Under the pieces are notes generated by a model. The model worked only from the letters and a program-made list of their open reading frames with translations. It had not been told where the DNA came from and did not search any database. Made by a program: the position numbers and the translations under genes. A DNA stretch of 64,000 nucleotides, taken from positions 6,352,501 through 6,416,500 of the forward strand of contig JAPTOF010000011.1 in assembly GCA_028554755.1 (NCBI GenBank). The letters are read 5' to 3'. The DNA is from Cordia subcordata (taxonomy: Eukaryota > Streptophyta > Magnoliopsida > Boraginales > Cordiaceae). Positions 22,318-34,165 of the stretch are shown here, piece by piece; the first letter of the stretch is position 1, and every line of letters starts with the position of its first letter.

Positions 22318-23273
22318 AATCGACATTCCCATATTTACAAATTTTGTAATTAATAAATTTAAATATCAATTTTTGAAAAATTTGAATTATCCACTTTTGA
22401 ATTTAAATTGCATAAAATCTAGAAATTAGTATATATATGTGTTATCTAAATTATATTAGTTTTAAATTGATTTCTAATAAGAGTTTCCTTTATATATATG
22501 AAATTGAAAGAATTATTTAAAAAATAGTTGAATTATTTTTTATCTAATACATACTAATTTAAAAATAAAAAATACTATTAATTATTTTTTATTTTTTTAT
22601 TCATTCTTGTCCTTTGAAAATAAATATCAATTTCACACTTTAGTATTTCTTGCCAAGTGACACATAACTAAATAAGCCACTAATAGATGATTACCAATTA
22701 ATAGATATAAAAATATCAATTCTATATAGTATAAAAGGATCCACTTTTGAACTTGATTGAAAATAATTTGGCAATTACTAGATAAATTCAATTTATACTC
22801 CTTTATTTATATTTGTTTCAAAAAAAGTTTGGTCTTTATTAGAACTAAACATTGAGATTTAATCACTGAAGTGATATGTTTTGCATTTCTAATAGAAATA
22901 TACATCTATTAGGAGATAGAAATAAATATTCTTTTAGAAATAGGCACATATAATTTTCTGTGTATATTTGTTATAGAATATTTATGAATATATGTTATAG
23001 TATTTTAGCTATTATTTTTAAAAGTAATAAATAATTAATATCTATTATATGACAATATATTTAAGTCTCATCTTTTGCTTTACATTTGGATGAATTTTAT
23101 TCTTCTTTTACTTTTGAAATCCCTATATAAAATTCTATTATTGAGAATTTGTCCAATTTCAAATCAGTTAGTTAATTTGTTTAATAATAAGCAATAGATG
23201 ATTTTTATTAATAAGTTATTCTTAAGACGTATTATTTCTTCTGATTTCGCATGATATATCTTAATATTATAGA
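21715..23273. other. AT-rich intergenic DNA with a (TA)n microsatellite
   Basis: A TG/TA microsatellite runs at about 22,261-22,313. A short GC-rich island (about 21,998-22,066) stands out from the AT-rich context. Overlapping frames at 21,652-21,993 match nothing known. Confidence 0.6.
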
Positions 23274-23278
23274 TATAT

Positions 23279-24146
23279 TGTTAGAAACAAATAATTTGTG
23301 AATGAGAAATTTGATGATAAAAATATGGGAATTATATCTTTGATATAGTTTAGTGATCTTATTTTCTAATTTGTGTCTTATTTTATTATCATAATTCCTA
23401 GTTGAAAATGTTTATGGCTTAAATGTAAAAGTTTCAAAATTGAAATGCATAACAAATGCATATCAATGCATGAGACATGATGGCCACATTCATTTGGCAA
23501 TAATTAGGTAATGATTACTTGCAATTAAAATGGTTTTATGACTAGTAAGTGGAGGAAACATTGAGAATGGGCTATATGCATCTAAGCTTTGAATTATTGT
23601 AACTTTTTCAGCATCCGTTTAGCTCCACCATTGATGGGATATTATTTTGTCAGTTGCTCACTTTTGTAAGTCCTATATATATCTTTGGGTTTGTAACTTT
23701 TCTCCACAGGAAAGAAAAATTTGTTATAGCTTTTTAGAGATTTCCTAGAATCAAAATTTCAAAGGTAGTCTGTAAAATTAGTCTTGCATTTATTTCTGTG
23801 AAGAGAGTTCTAACATTTTTTGATTTGAGAGATCTCGTAATTTGGTGTGCTTCTATTACGAGATGACGTGATTGTTGTATCATGGTAGGCTTGCGCCATA
23901 AACTATTAGGACTATAGCAGCACGTTAAAGTCTTAAGGAGATTAAGTCCAACTCAAGCCTCAATCTTATAATTTACTTTTGATCATTTTCTCACTTTGTT
24001 TCATATTAATATTGTCTTTTAATTTCTTATGATTCATCTTATTTTGGTTCAGTAATTTATAATACTCGCATGTTCATTTGGTTGTTTTAATTTTATTGTT
24101 TATTCTATCTTGCACACAAGCCTGCACATATATAATAATTCGAACA
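23279..24146 (+). repeat. 5' LTR of the copia element (868 bp)
   Basis: It begins TGTTAGAAAC and ends ATAATAATTCGAACA. Its last 31 bp match the 3' end of the element (29,103-29,133) with three mismatches, which fixes the LTR terminus. A TATA-like CTATATATATC lies near 23,671. No standard tRNA-Met primer site follows; the bases after the LTR are ATCTCAAGACTTTAAG. Confidence 0.7.
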
Positions 24147-24455
24147 ATCTCAAGACTTTAAGCTTGCTTGTGTGTATTAGTTTGAGTTCTTTATAAGTGT
24201 CAACTATTACTAAAATGAAAATCTGTTAATACTTATTTTGTTAGGTTGATTTTAGTAAACATTATTTTTTGTGTTTCTATTCGTGTTATTCTGAGAATAA
24301 AAATTCTGTTAGAATTATTTCTTTTCAAATATCTTTTAGAATATATTGTCAGCATTTTCTTGTCAAATTTGCATTATAATTTGAAAATCCTAACTTTGGA
24401 TTTTGTGTTTGTAACTTATAAATTCAATATTTGACTATAAAACAAAAGCAAAACC

Positions 24456-25420
24456 ATGGCTACTGAGAAGACTAATGTATTTATGACTGGAGTTGGATCA
24501 AGTAGTGGATCCAGAAATGAGAACGTCCTGAACTCAATTAGACCTACTACTGTGCCTGAATGAAATTGTTCCTAGAAATACCTTTGGGAGCCGACTTATG
24601 ATAGCTTCTACGAGCTATGTTCCTCCCTCCCATATTGAAAAGCCTGAAAGGTTTAGTGGGAAAGATTTTAAAAGGTGGCAACATCAGATGTTGTTTTACC
24701 TGACCACTCAGGGCCTGACCCAATACTTGACTAATGAGGCCTGTCAGCTGGGAGAAAATCCAAATGTGCAAACCGTTGCTGCTGTGGATGCTTGGAAGCA
24801 CTGTGACTTCCTACATAAGAACTATATTTTAAACTACTTAGATAATACCCTGTCCAATATTTGTAGTACAGGTAAAATAACAAAGGCTATATGGGAGTGT
24901 TTGGAGAAGAAGTACAAGACTGAGAATGCTGGAACGAAGAAGTTTGTTGTAGGCAGATTCCTTGACTTCAGAATGGTGGACTTGAAGACTGTAATGAGTC
25001 AAGTCCAAGAATACCAGCTAATCCTCCATGACATCCAAGCAGAAGGTATGAGTTTGAGTGAATACTTTCGAGTTGCAGCTATGATTGAAAATCACCACCT
25101 TGTTGGAAGGACTTCAAAAATTACTTGAAGCATAAAAGAAAAGAGATGACCCTTGAAATTTGATCGTGAGATTGAGAACCGAGAAAGATAATCGAGTCTT
25201 CAAAAAGAGCGTTGGGCAGTCCTTCATGGAGTCAAAGGCAAATATCTTGGAGTGTGGCCAAGCAAGCAATAGCAATAAGAAGAGAAAGCTTTCTAGCCAA
25301 AATCAAAGCAGTGGGAGCAATAACAATAATAATAGCAACAAGCCCAAGTTAATTAGGAGTGGCTATGTGTGTAGAAAACTAGAACATTGAGCCAAGGATT
25401 GCCAGAACTGCAAGACTCAA
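24456..25420 (+). pseudogene. gag pseudogene of the copia element
   Basis: A start codon at 24,456 opens a short frame ending at a stop near 24,562. The conserved Gag core is at 24,598-25,128: HIEKPERFSGKDFKRWQHQM, AVDAWKHCDFLHKNYILNYL, ENAGTKKFVVGRFLDFRMVD, LQAEG-type QAEGMSLSEYFRVAAMIE. It continues at 25,160-25,390 with a Ser/Asn-rich linker. The zinc knuckle is degenerate (YVCRKLEH, stop, AKDC). Confidence 0.9.
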
Positions 25421-28400
25421 AATGTTTCTAAGAAAAGAAAGCATGGTGAAACCAATATCACTAATGAGGTGGAAAACCTTGCTGAGGATATGTCTTAGAT
25501 TAACTTGTTTGCTATGGTGCCAGAAGTTAATTTGGTGAGCAACCCAAAGAAATGATGGGTGGATACTGGAGCTACCTAACATGTTTGCTCGGACAGGAAG
25601 TTGTTTACCTCATATGAGACTGTAGATGAGACTTTATACATAGGAAACGCATCCACTTCGAAAGTACAATGAGTTGGCAAGGTTATATTGAAGATGACTT
25701 CAGGGAAAAAACTTATCTTCAACAATATGCTAGATATTAGAAAATACTTAATGTCTGGGTCATTGTTGAGTAAAAATGGCTTTAAATGGTTTTTGAGTCT
25801 GATAGGGTTGGGATTTCCAAATCTGGAACGTTTGTAGGGAAAGGCTATATGTGTGATGGTTTTTTTAAATTAAGTGTGACGACTATTGTTCCATCTGCTG
25901 TAACTACTGCTATGCCAGTTGAGGCTATCTATAATGAGACTAAGTCTATTCCTTATTTCTTGGACTCTTTTAAATTGTGGCATGATAGACTTAGTCATGT
26001 AAATTTTGATTCGTTACACAAACTTGTGAATATGGGCTAAATTCCAAATGTGAATTTTAATAAGCATGAAAAATGCAAAATATGTGTAGAATCTAAATTA
26101 ACTATAACCTCTTTCAAATTTGTGGAAAGAAGTTCAGAACCTCTAGATCTATTTCACAGTGATATCTGTGGCTTAAAGTTTGAGCAAACAAGAGGGCAAA
26201 AAAACTATTTTATTACTTTTATTGATGATTACACAAGGTTTTGTTATGTTTATTTACTCAAAGCAAAGATGAAGCTTTAGAAGTATTTAAACAATACAGG
26301 AACGAGGTTGAAAATCAACTTGGTAAAAATATTAAAATATTGAGAAGTGATAGAGGAGAAGAATATGTTTATCCTTTTAATAGTTATTGTGCTAAACATA
26401 AAATTGTTCATCAAACTACAGCTCCTTACTCTCCTTAACAAATCGGTGTTGCTGAATGCCAGAACCGAACCCTTAAAAAGATGATGAATGCCTTATTGAT
26501 CAACCCAGGATTACCTTAGAACTTATGAAGAGAGGCAATGTAAACTGCAAATCATATTTTGAATAAGGTACCTCACAAGAAGCTAAGCAAGACACCTTAT
26601 AAGTTATGTAAAGGTTAACCACCTCCCTACAAATAATAAAGAATGTTAGGGTGTTTAGCTAAGGTAGGAGTTCCAGCTCTTAAGATGGTCAAAATTAGAC
26701 CTAAAACTATGAATTGCATCTTTATTGGATATGCGCAGAATAGTGCAGCATATAAATTTCTTGTGCATAAGTTAGAAATAATTGAGATCCATGTGAATAC
26801 AGTTATTAAGTCAAGGAATGCAGAATTTTTTTGAAGGAAAATTTCCTTATAAAGATGCACAAGAGCCAAGTTCTTCTAAAAGAATGCATAGTGAGCTAGA
26901 TATAGAAGAAGAGTCCATGTCTAAGAATAATAAGAATGAACTAAGACGTAGTAAACTAACTAGGACGACTAAGTCTTTTGGTCCTGATTTTCTAACTTAT
27001 ATGTTAGAAAATGAAACGCGTACCTTTAATGAGGCTATGTCAACTCCTGAAGCTTCGTTATAGAAAGAGGTAGTCGATAGTGAAATCGAATCCGTCAAAC
27101 AAAATCATACTTGGGAACTAATGTGTTTTCCTCTTGGAAATAAACCTCTAGGATGTAAATGGATTTTCAAGAGAAAGATGAAAGCTGATGGATCGATTGA
27201 TAAGTACAAGGCATGACTTGTTATTAAAGGCTACAGGCAGAAAGAAGGTCTTGATTATTTTGACACGTATTCACTAGTTATGAGAATTACATCCATTCAA
27301 ATGTTAATAGCTATTGCAGCTATAAATAATTTAGAAACTTCATCAAATAGATGTAAAGATAGCCTTCTTAAATGGTCATTTAGATGAAGACATTTACATG
27401 GAACAACATGAAAGATTTATTGTTCCAGGTCAAAAAAAGAAGGCTTGTCAGCTTGTGAAATCTCTTTATAGATTGAAATAAGCACCCAAACAATGGCGGC
27501 ATGAGAAGTTTGATAAAGTCATGATTTCTAATGCCTTTAAGATTAACGAATGTGACAAATGTGTTTATGTAAAAGGCACAAGTCAAGAATATGTCATTGT
27601 TTGTCTTTATATAGATGACATATTGATCATAGAGAGATGTTATCCAATAATTTTGAAATGAAGGATATGGGTGTAGTAGATGTGATATTGGGTGTTAAAA
27701 GACATCTGATAGATTTATCCTGTCTCAATCTCATTACATTGAGAAGGTGCTGGACAGATTTAATAAAAATGACACTAGTGTCGTGAAAACACCTTTAGAT
27801 ATGAGTGTACATCTTGCCAAAAATGCTAGAGAAGGAATATCTCAATTAGAGTATTCACGCATTATTAGTAGTCTTATATATATTGAATTGCATAAGACCT
27901 GATATAGCATTTGCAATGAGCAAACTTAGTAGATATACTAGTAATCCAAGACAAGATCACTAGACTGCTCTTATAAGGGTTCTAAGGTATCTAAGATACA
28001 CTTTAAATTATGGGCTACATTATACAAGATATCCTACTTATTATAAGGATACAGAGATGCTAACTGGATATCTGATACGAAAGACTTAAAATCCACGAGT
28101 GGCTATGTCTTTACTTTGGGAAGTGTAGCTATTTCCTGGAAATCCTCTAAACAAGTTTGCATAGCCAGATCAACAATGGAATCTAAATTTATAGCTTTAG
28201 ATAAAGCTGGAGAAAAAGCATAGTGGCTTCGTAATTTCTTAGAGGATATATCAAATTGGCCTAAGCTTATGCCAATAATATGTATACATTGCGATAGTTA
28301 ATCAACAATTGAAAGGGCACAAAATAATATGTATTATGGTAAGTGTAGACATATTCGTCGTAGACATAATAACATGAGACAATTGCTCTCTAATGGAGTT

Positions 28401-28529
28401 ATCTCTATTGACTATGTGAAGTCAAAAGATAATATTGCAGATCCTTTAACAAAAGGCTTACCTAGACAGCAAGTATATAAATTGTCAAAGGGAATGGGTC
28501 TTAAGCCTATTTCTAAAGAGTTATTATAA
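25421..28529 (+). pseudogene. pol pseudogene of the copia element
   Basis: Domains in order: protease with WVDTGAT followed by a stop (25,557-25,580); integrase zinc-binding region LWHDRLSHVNFDSLHKLVN with CKICVESK (about 25,975-26,095); integrase core with the three acidic residues still visible in HSDICG, RSDRGEEY and GVAECQNRT; reverse transcriptase with CKWIFKRKMKADGSIDKYKA and YIDDILII (about 27,602-27,631); RNase H with [35 protein letters not shown] and the C-terminal DNIADPLTKGLPRQQVYKLS (ending 28,529). Many in-frame stops and several frameshifts make it inactive. Confidence 0.92.
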
Positions 28530-29086
28530 TTGACAACCCTACCTTATTGACAGGAGATCCCTGAAGCTTGGTTCAAAGGGGAAACTGAATTATATGTAAC
28601 TTTACTAGAGCATTGTAAGGGATTAATCCTCCCACCTATTCCTATAACGAGCAGACAAAGCTGCCTGTTAGATTTTAGATTGAGCTATGCTTTTAATGAC
28701 TTATATCTTGGAAATATCTAAATAGAGTATTGTTGGATACTCTTAATGAGAAGTCACCTATATGAGTAGGAAGTGGGCCGTTTCTATGAGAATTTTCAAG
28801 GCTGCATTCTCTAGAATACTCATGAATATCAAGAATTGTTTAGAGATGAAATGAACACAACCATGAGAACCTGAAAATGTCTAGAAGAATACTGTGTGAG
28901 TTCTATTGCCTTGATTTACATAGAAGCTGAACAGTTCAAGATGTCATGTTCACTGGTTAGTAAGTAAATCCGATAGTTCTCACTAGAAAAGGTTTAAAGC
29001 TAAAAGCTACCTATCTCGAAGTAGTGCCATCTTATTGAACTCTTTCTAGTGTCTGTATGTCTTGCATTCTAACCATCTAATTTCCA

Positions 29087-29133
29087 TTCATACGGGGGAA
29101 ACACAAGTCTACACATATATAATAATTCTAACA
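29087..29133 (+). repeat. PPT and truncated 3' LTR of the copia element
   Basis: A short purine run (GGGGGAA, 29,094-29,100) is followed directly by ACACAAGTCTACACATATAT..., which corresponds to the last ~33 bp of the 5' LTR. The other ~835 bp of the 3' LTR are missing. The loss begins almost exactly at the expected LTR start. Confidence 0.75.
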
Positions 29134-29138
29134 TATAT

Positions 29139-29637
29139 ATTTTAATATTTTCTCTTTAAATTTTCAAAAGTTATTTCTATTTTTCTAAAAGAAGTATATA
29201 GTATTACATATTTGTCTCGTATACTACATGGATGTAAATCTAATTGTAATTAATAGTATAGCTATATATATGCAACTATAAACCCATATTTTTATTTTTA
29301 GTTTACGTAATTGAACCATATTTTTAGTTTCTTTACTTTTTAAGAACATAAATGTACTTGAAGTGTTGCATGTATTGCTATCAGTATTATAATATTTGCA
29401 TAATTTTGAGAAGTAGTAACTTACTATATACTGGACTGTATCTCGAGTTAATTGAGTTAGCTTACAAATTCATATGGGTGAGGATAGTAGATACAATGGT
29501 CATCGCCCCATGACTTCATGTAGTTTATAACCAACTTGAGATTCTTTAGCTATACATCCCTTACATTTACTTAAAAGGTGCAGATGAATAATTTCGTCAG
29601 CAACTTTCCAACTTCGATCTTTTTTTAGAAGGTTGTC
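29139..29637. other. AT-rich intergenic DNA
   Basis: No recognised gene. A minus-strand frame (29,500-29,751) encodes 83 residues unlike any protein I know and overlaps the start of the duplicated segment. Confidence 0.5.
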
Positions 29638-32330
29638 TACCACAGATGGGAATGAATTGTTAACAGTGGTAACCATATGGAAGATAAGTATTCCAAGTCT
29701 TAGACTAGTCTCTGGTTTGGGCTTTCTTGACACTAAGGATAAGCTTGTCATGTATTATAGTAGAAAAAAGAAGAAATTAGAGCCTACTTACAATAGCATG
29801 AATCCAATTATCCCTAGTAACTTTGTTATTGTTTAGCCCTCAACAAAAATTATACAATAATTATGCTTGGCATATGTAACACTTCTTTTGCAAACTTGCA
29901 CAAAAACATACAAAAAAACATGCTCTTTAAAATCCTTTTACAATTAATTAAGGACAAAAAAAAGGTCTCACCAGTATATCATGTAAATGTACTCGTCACC
30001 AACTCTATTGTACTCTTTTGTGGGACTATGTCATCGAATTCAATTAACATTGCATTAAGAACCTACACATATGATCTCACAAAACTAGTTGCAGATTTAG
30101 AAAGTATTAATTCAAACCAATAACTTTTTATTGCCTTATTTTCAACAAGTACATCATTTAATATGAAATCAACTGACCTCTTTTTTATCACTATAAGACT
30201 CTATGTAATACAATACATAGCCAACATCTTTCAAACAAACATATCATCAGTCCAACTTTAATTACATGAATTTGATGGATGGATAAACGTGACTAACAAA
30301 GAAGAATTACATAACAGAGAAACAAATTATGGCCAAGCTAGCGCAGATTGAAGTAATGTTAATACTATTGACATAAAGTGTTTAGTTGATTTGGAGTTTT
30401 ATGATATCGATAGACTCTTAACCTTTTTGAACTTTTCTCATGACAACAATGCAGGAAATGCATAGAAAAAATAGAGAATCTGCAGCATTTCGCTTACCAG
30501 TACATGTCTATATTGGCTTAATGTTACTATTTGACTTTGTTTGATGATGCAAATTATGAATATATTTTGTGCAGAGCTTGTTAAACAACTTATAAAGACT
30601 ACATGTATGATATGCTTCGAAGTTGTTAACAAATGCTTTTACACTAAAATTGTATGTTGATGTCAAAACACCTTGTGAGCTTATTATGAACAAATCGCTA
30701 AGATAGATGTATGCATTCTTGGAGTTGTGTATTGCTTGGATTGAAGAAGCTTATATCAAAGTAAAGCATTGTACGTGGTTCCACGAAATGAAAATTGCTC
30801 ACAGACAAGAAATGAAGATATAAAGAGGAAACGAGGCGACATAAGGGGTACCAGCTTGCGTGCTCTTTTCTGTTTGCCTTAGAATGACATATTCTAGCTC
30901 TCTATATAAGATTTCTTTGCACTTGCATACTCAAACATGTTATAGTCTTTTAAAACAAACTTTGGAGCATTCTTACTAGCATAAATCTTTTAAGATCTTC
31001 AAAGGTTTGCAAAACATGTTATTGGGCTTTTAAGTCGATTTATAAACCCTCTTTGAATTGCTCTTATATTTCAAAAGCAACTTATGTTCAAAAAGCTTTG
31101 AAAAACATGTTTTAAAGGTGAAATATGCACATTTTCTAGTATGGTCGGTCACCCTAGTCGATCGACCAACTGACACCATAGGGCAACTGACAAATGCAGT
31201 GTTTGAAGACGTTGTATGGTCACTTAAACTGGTTGACTGGCCTATGCGATCAACGTAGGCAAAAAGTTGGGAAATAAAGTTGGTCTCACTACTCGGTCGA
31301 TCGACCTATCGACCGACCTTCACTTGCAGCATTAAATGCCTTAGCTATTTATGACTATTAACAAGCTCTTTTAAAATCCTTTTTCAGCTACCAAGCCCTA
31401 GCATTGATTTCTAGCATTCAATATCGTTTCTAAGCCATTCAAAACTCTTTCAATCATCTTTATTACTTAGAAATCATCCCTACTGAGCTATAATTTGTGA
31501 TATCATTTGAGCAATCAAAGGCTTTCATTTGCTATATTCATTTGTGAGAAGTTGTAACCCTATTCAAACCTTCAAATCTTTATCTATTGTATCTTACACA
31601 CTCTTAAGCTAGGTTAGATTGTGAGAGTCAATATTGAAGTAAGAGAGAGTGTGTTAAAATCTTTAGTGAGGTGAATCACTTGGGTTCTTTGAAGGAGGCT
31701 TCAAATAAGTGTATATTGGTTTTTGGTTCACCAACTTTTGAAGAAACGATCTACAGTAGTGAAGCTGTTGAAATCTTAAGGAGAGAATAATTAGGTAGTG
31801 GATGTAGGTAAGGCCGAACCACTTAAAAATCTGATTTTTTTTTTATCGATCTCTTTTGCTTTATACTTGTTATCATTGTTGCTAGCGAAGTGTTTAATTA
31901 ATTGCCAAAGTGATCATATTTGTTTTTATTGGGATTTTTTTTGGCAAAAATTGGATATAATCTTAATTTACTCCCCTATTAAGATTATTTACCCCTTACA
32001 ATCTATATTTTGCTGGAATTTTTTTTGTAATCTTTTGTAATTCATGAAGAATTCATCCTATATAGAACAATAGTAGTTCAAATAGGATTTATGTCAAGGT
32101 GAAAGATCATAGAACATGTAGCATATTGTCTATGAGTACAAGTGTATACTATGTAGAATATTTTTTTTATATTTAGTAATTGACGAGGAATTTATCTTAC
32201 ATAGAATCATATTAATTTACATCAGATCTATGTCAAAATCGAAAATTTCACAGTGTCTTGAAAACTTTAACCAAAAGGTGTCACTACTAGTCATCTCAGA
32301 ATTAAAATGTTATGCAGGAAATTTTTCAAT
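29638..32330. repeat. Tandem duplication, copy 1 (interrupted)
   Basis: Copy 1 matches 32,345-34,165 in order: CACAGATGG...ATATGGAAGATAAGTAT, TTTAGCCCTCAACAAAA, AATTAAGGACAAAA, ATAGACTCTTAACC, ATAGAGAATCT, TCTATATTTTGCT, AATTCATCCTA, AACTTTAACC. The match breaks at 30,515 and resumes at 32,002, where a 1.49-kb insert sits. Without the insert the unit is about 1.2 kb. Divergence is considerable. No coding function is recognised. Confidence 0.88.
30515..32001 (+). mobile_element. 1.49-kb insert, probable copia-type solo LTR
   Basis: The insert is absent from copy 2 of the duplication and is flanked by TCTATATT on both sides (30,507-30,514 and 32,002-32,009). It has a TATA box (CTCTATATAAGA, about 30,899) and palindromic GTCGATCGACC motifs (31,157-31,167 and 31,297-31,307). 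The end contains TTACTCCCCTATTAAG and CCCCTTACA. I read TGTTTGATGATGC (30,538) to CTTACA (32,000) as a SIRE/Maximus-like LTR by recollection of that family. The extra bases at the left edge and the 8-bp rather than 5-bp flanking repeat are unexplained. Confidence 0.55.
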
Positions 32331-32654
32331 CTTTTGTTAAAATTTTGTGCATCACAGATGGCAACGAAATGGTTAAAGTGGTTACAATATGGAAGATAAG
32401 TATCCCATGGTCATATGAATTGTATCTGATATGAGCATGAGCTTCTTGAAACCAATGACAATCTTTCCACGTTCTAAAATAAAAACAAAGAAATTAAAGG
32501 CTTCTTATAGTAGCATGAATTCAATTATTCTTAATAACTTCGCTAGTGTTTAGCCCTCAACAAAAGATTCTACAACAATTATGTTGGATAGGTATGTAAC
32601 ACTCCTTTTGCAAACCTACACAAAAACACCGTTTTGCAAAACTTTTGCAATTAA

Positions 32655-32885
32655 GGGCTTGTTTGAATTAGCTTTTTTTTTTAAAAAAACACTTTTTTTT
32701 TCCTGAAAAAGTTATATTAAATTTGCAATAACTATTTGATTTGGCTTCCAAAAAAGCTGAGACTCTAAAAAAAAAGCTCAAATACAATTTTTTTTAAACC
32801 AGAATTTTCAACTTCTAAAAAAAAACTGTTTTCAAAAGCTATTAAAAGAAAAACACTTTTGTAAAAAGTCAGTCCAAACGAGTCT
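32655..32885. mobile_element. PIF/Harbinger-like (Tourist-type) MITE, 231 bp
   Basis: The left end GGGCTTGTTTGAATT pairs with the reverse complement of the right end, AGACTCGTTTGGACT (11 of 15 positions). Copy 1 of the duplication preserves the empty site as CAATTAATTAAGG (about 29,940-29,952). Here the flanks read CAATTAA and TAATTAAGG, so TAA is duplicated. A 3-bp TAA duplication is typical of PIF/Harbinger elements. There is no coding capacity. Confidence 0.75.
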
Positions 32886-33353
32886 TAATTAAGGACAAAA
32901 TGAAACAAAATTGTTACTAGTATATCGTGTAGACATACTCATCACCAAATCCACTGCACTTCTTTCTAGGATTTTGTCTTTAAATCAATTAAAAGTGCAC
33001 AAAAACCCTGCATGTATGATCTTTCAAAAGTTAGTTGCCTATACATATAATTTTTCAAAAGTTAGTTGCACATTTAGAGAGTATTAATTCAAAGCAATGA
33101 ATTTTTCTTTCATCTCCTTTTTGACAAGTACGTTCTTTAAATTAAAATCATACTACACAAACCTCTATTTATTAGTATGAGACTATGTAACGAACTACAT
33201 AGTCAACACCTTTGAAAATGCTAATAGTTTGGCTCCAACTTAATTTACCTTCACAAGATATGAAAATCAAACAAACATGTCATCAGTCCAACTCCAACTA
33301 TATGAATTTAATGAATGGATGAACGTGACTTAGAAAGAAGAATTATGTAATAG

Positions 33354-33602
33354 CCCCCAGGGGCATAGGTGAGTTGGTAAGTGGCCAGGTGATTAGGGTG
33401 GAGACACCCTGACAACGCGGGATCGAGTCCGTGTGGCGGCAGTACTCCGCTGAAATATTGCGGGGCTGTTGCTGGATTTCCACGCCCGTTGGTCCTCTCC
33501 CTGGTCGGGCTGCCACTCACGCACATCCCTCGATTTACCTCCCGCCTGGTTAAGGGGCCTCTGGCCAGGTGGGAAAGGGGTTCTCCTTTGGTTAACCCTT
33601 TT
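33354..33602 (+). mobile_element. tRNA-derived SINE with an 18-bp target duplication
   Basis: The insert begins CCCCCAGGGGCATAGG. It has an A-box-like TAGGTGAGTTGGTAAGTGG and a B-box-like GGGATCGAGTCC about 35 bp apart, then a tRNA-unrelated GC-rich body, and ends CCCTTTT. AGAAGAATTATGTAATAG flanks it exactly on both sides (33,336-33,353 and 33,603-33,620). The paralogous copy 1 has only one version of this site (AGAAGAATTACATAACAG, about 30,301-30,318). The perfect duplication suggests a fairly recent insertion. SINEs of this kind are transcribed by RNA polymerase III. Confidence 0.9.
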
Positions 33603-34165
33603 AGAAGAATTATGTAATAGAGAAACAAAGTACAGTCAAACTAACGAAGGTTAGAGTAATGATGATGCGATTGATATAAAGTGTTTACTCAATTTGGTGT
33701 TTTATTATACCAATAGACTCTTAACCTGTTTGAACTTTTCTGATGACAGCAATGTAAGAACTTGCTTATCCTATCCACATAAAGAAAAAAATAGAGAATC
33801 TATAGAATTTTGCCTATTGGTGCATGTCTATATTTTGCTAGATTTTCTTTTTAATCTTTCGTAATTGATGAGGAATTCATCCTATGTAAAATAATATTAG
33901 TTCACATAGGATTTATGTCAAAGTTGAGGATCATATAATATGTAGCATTTCGTTTATGGATGCATGTGTATACTATGTAGAAAAGTTTGTTTTTTTAATC
34001 TTTTGTAATTGATAAGGAATTTATCATACATAAAATCATATTAATTCACGTTGGATCTATGTCAAAATTAAAAATCTCACAATGTTTCAAAAACTTTAAC
34101 CACAAGGAGTCACTTCTAGGCCCCTCTACCTAATATTTGAATTAAAGTATATTCAAGGAATATAA

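Larger units (their letters stand above)
23279..29133 (+). mobile_element. Degenerate Ty1/copia element (Tork-like) with 3' LTR remnant
   Basis: A TG-starting 5' LTR (23,279-24,146) is followed by gag, protease, integrase, reverse transcriptase and RNase H in copia order on the plus strand. The 3' LTR is reduced to about 33 bp (29,101-29,133). TATAT lies on both outer sides (23,274-23,278 and 29,134-29,138), consistent with a 5-bp target duplication, although the context is AT-rich. Every coding part has stops or frameshifts. The Tork-like placement rests on the Gag sequence and is inference. Confidence 0.85.
32345..34165. repeat. Tandem duplication, copy 2
   Basis: This copy follows copy 1 almost directly, so the event was a tandem duplication. 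It contains two insertions that copy 1 lacks: a MITE at 32,655-32,885 and a SINE at 33,354-33,602. Around 33,002-33,060 the phrase TTTCAAAAGTTAGTTGC is itself repeated. No coding function is recognised. Confidence 0.88.

Noticed and set aside
32647..32893. 8-bp AATTAAGG read as a hAT target duplication
   Set aside because: The empty site in the paralogous copy shows that part of this word existed before insertion. Only TAA is duplicated.
33308..33628. Minus-strand 106-residue open frame
   Set aside because: It is an antisense reading of the SINE and its target duplications, not a gene.
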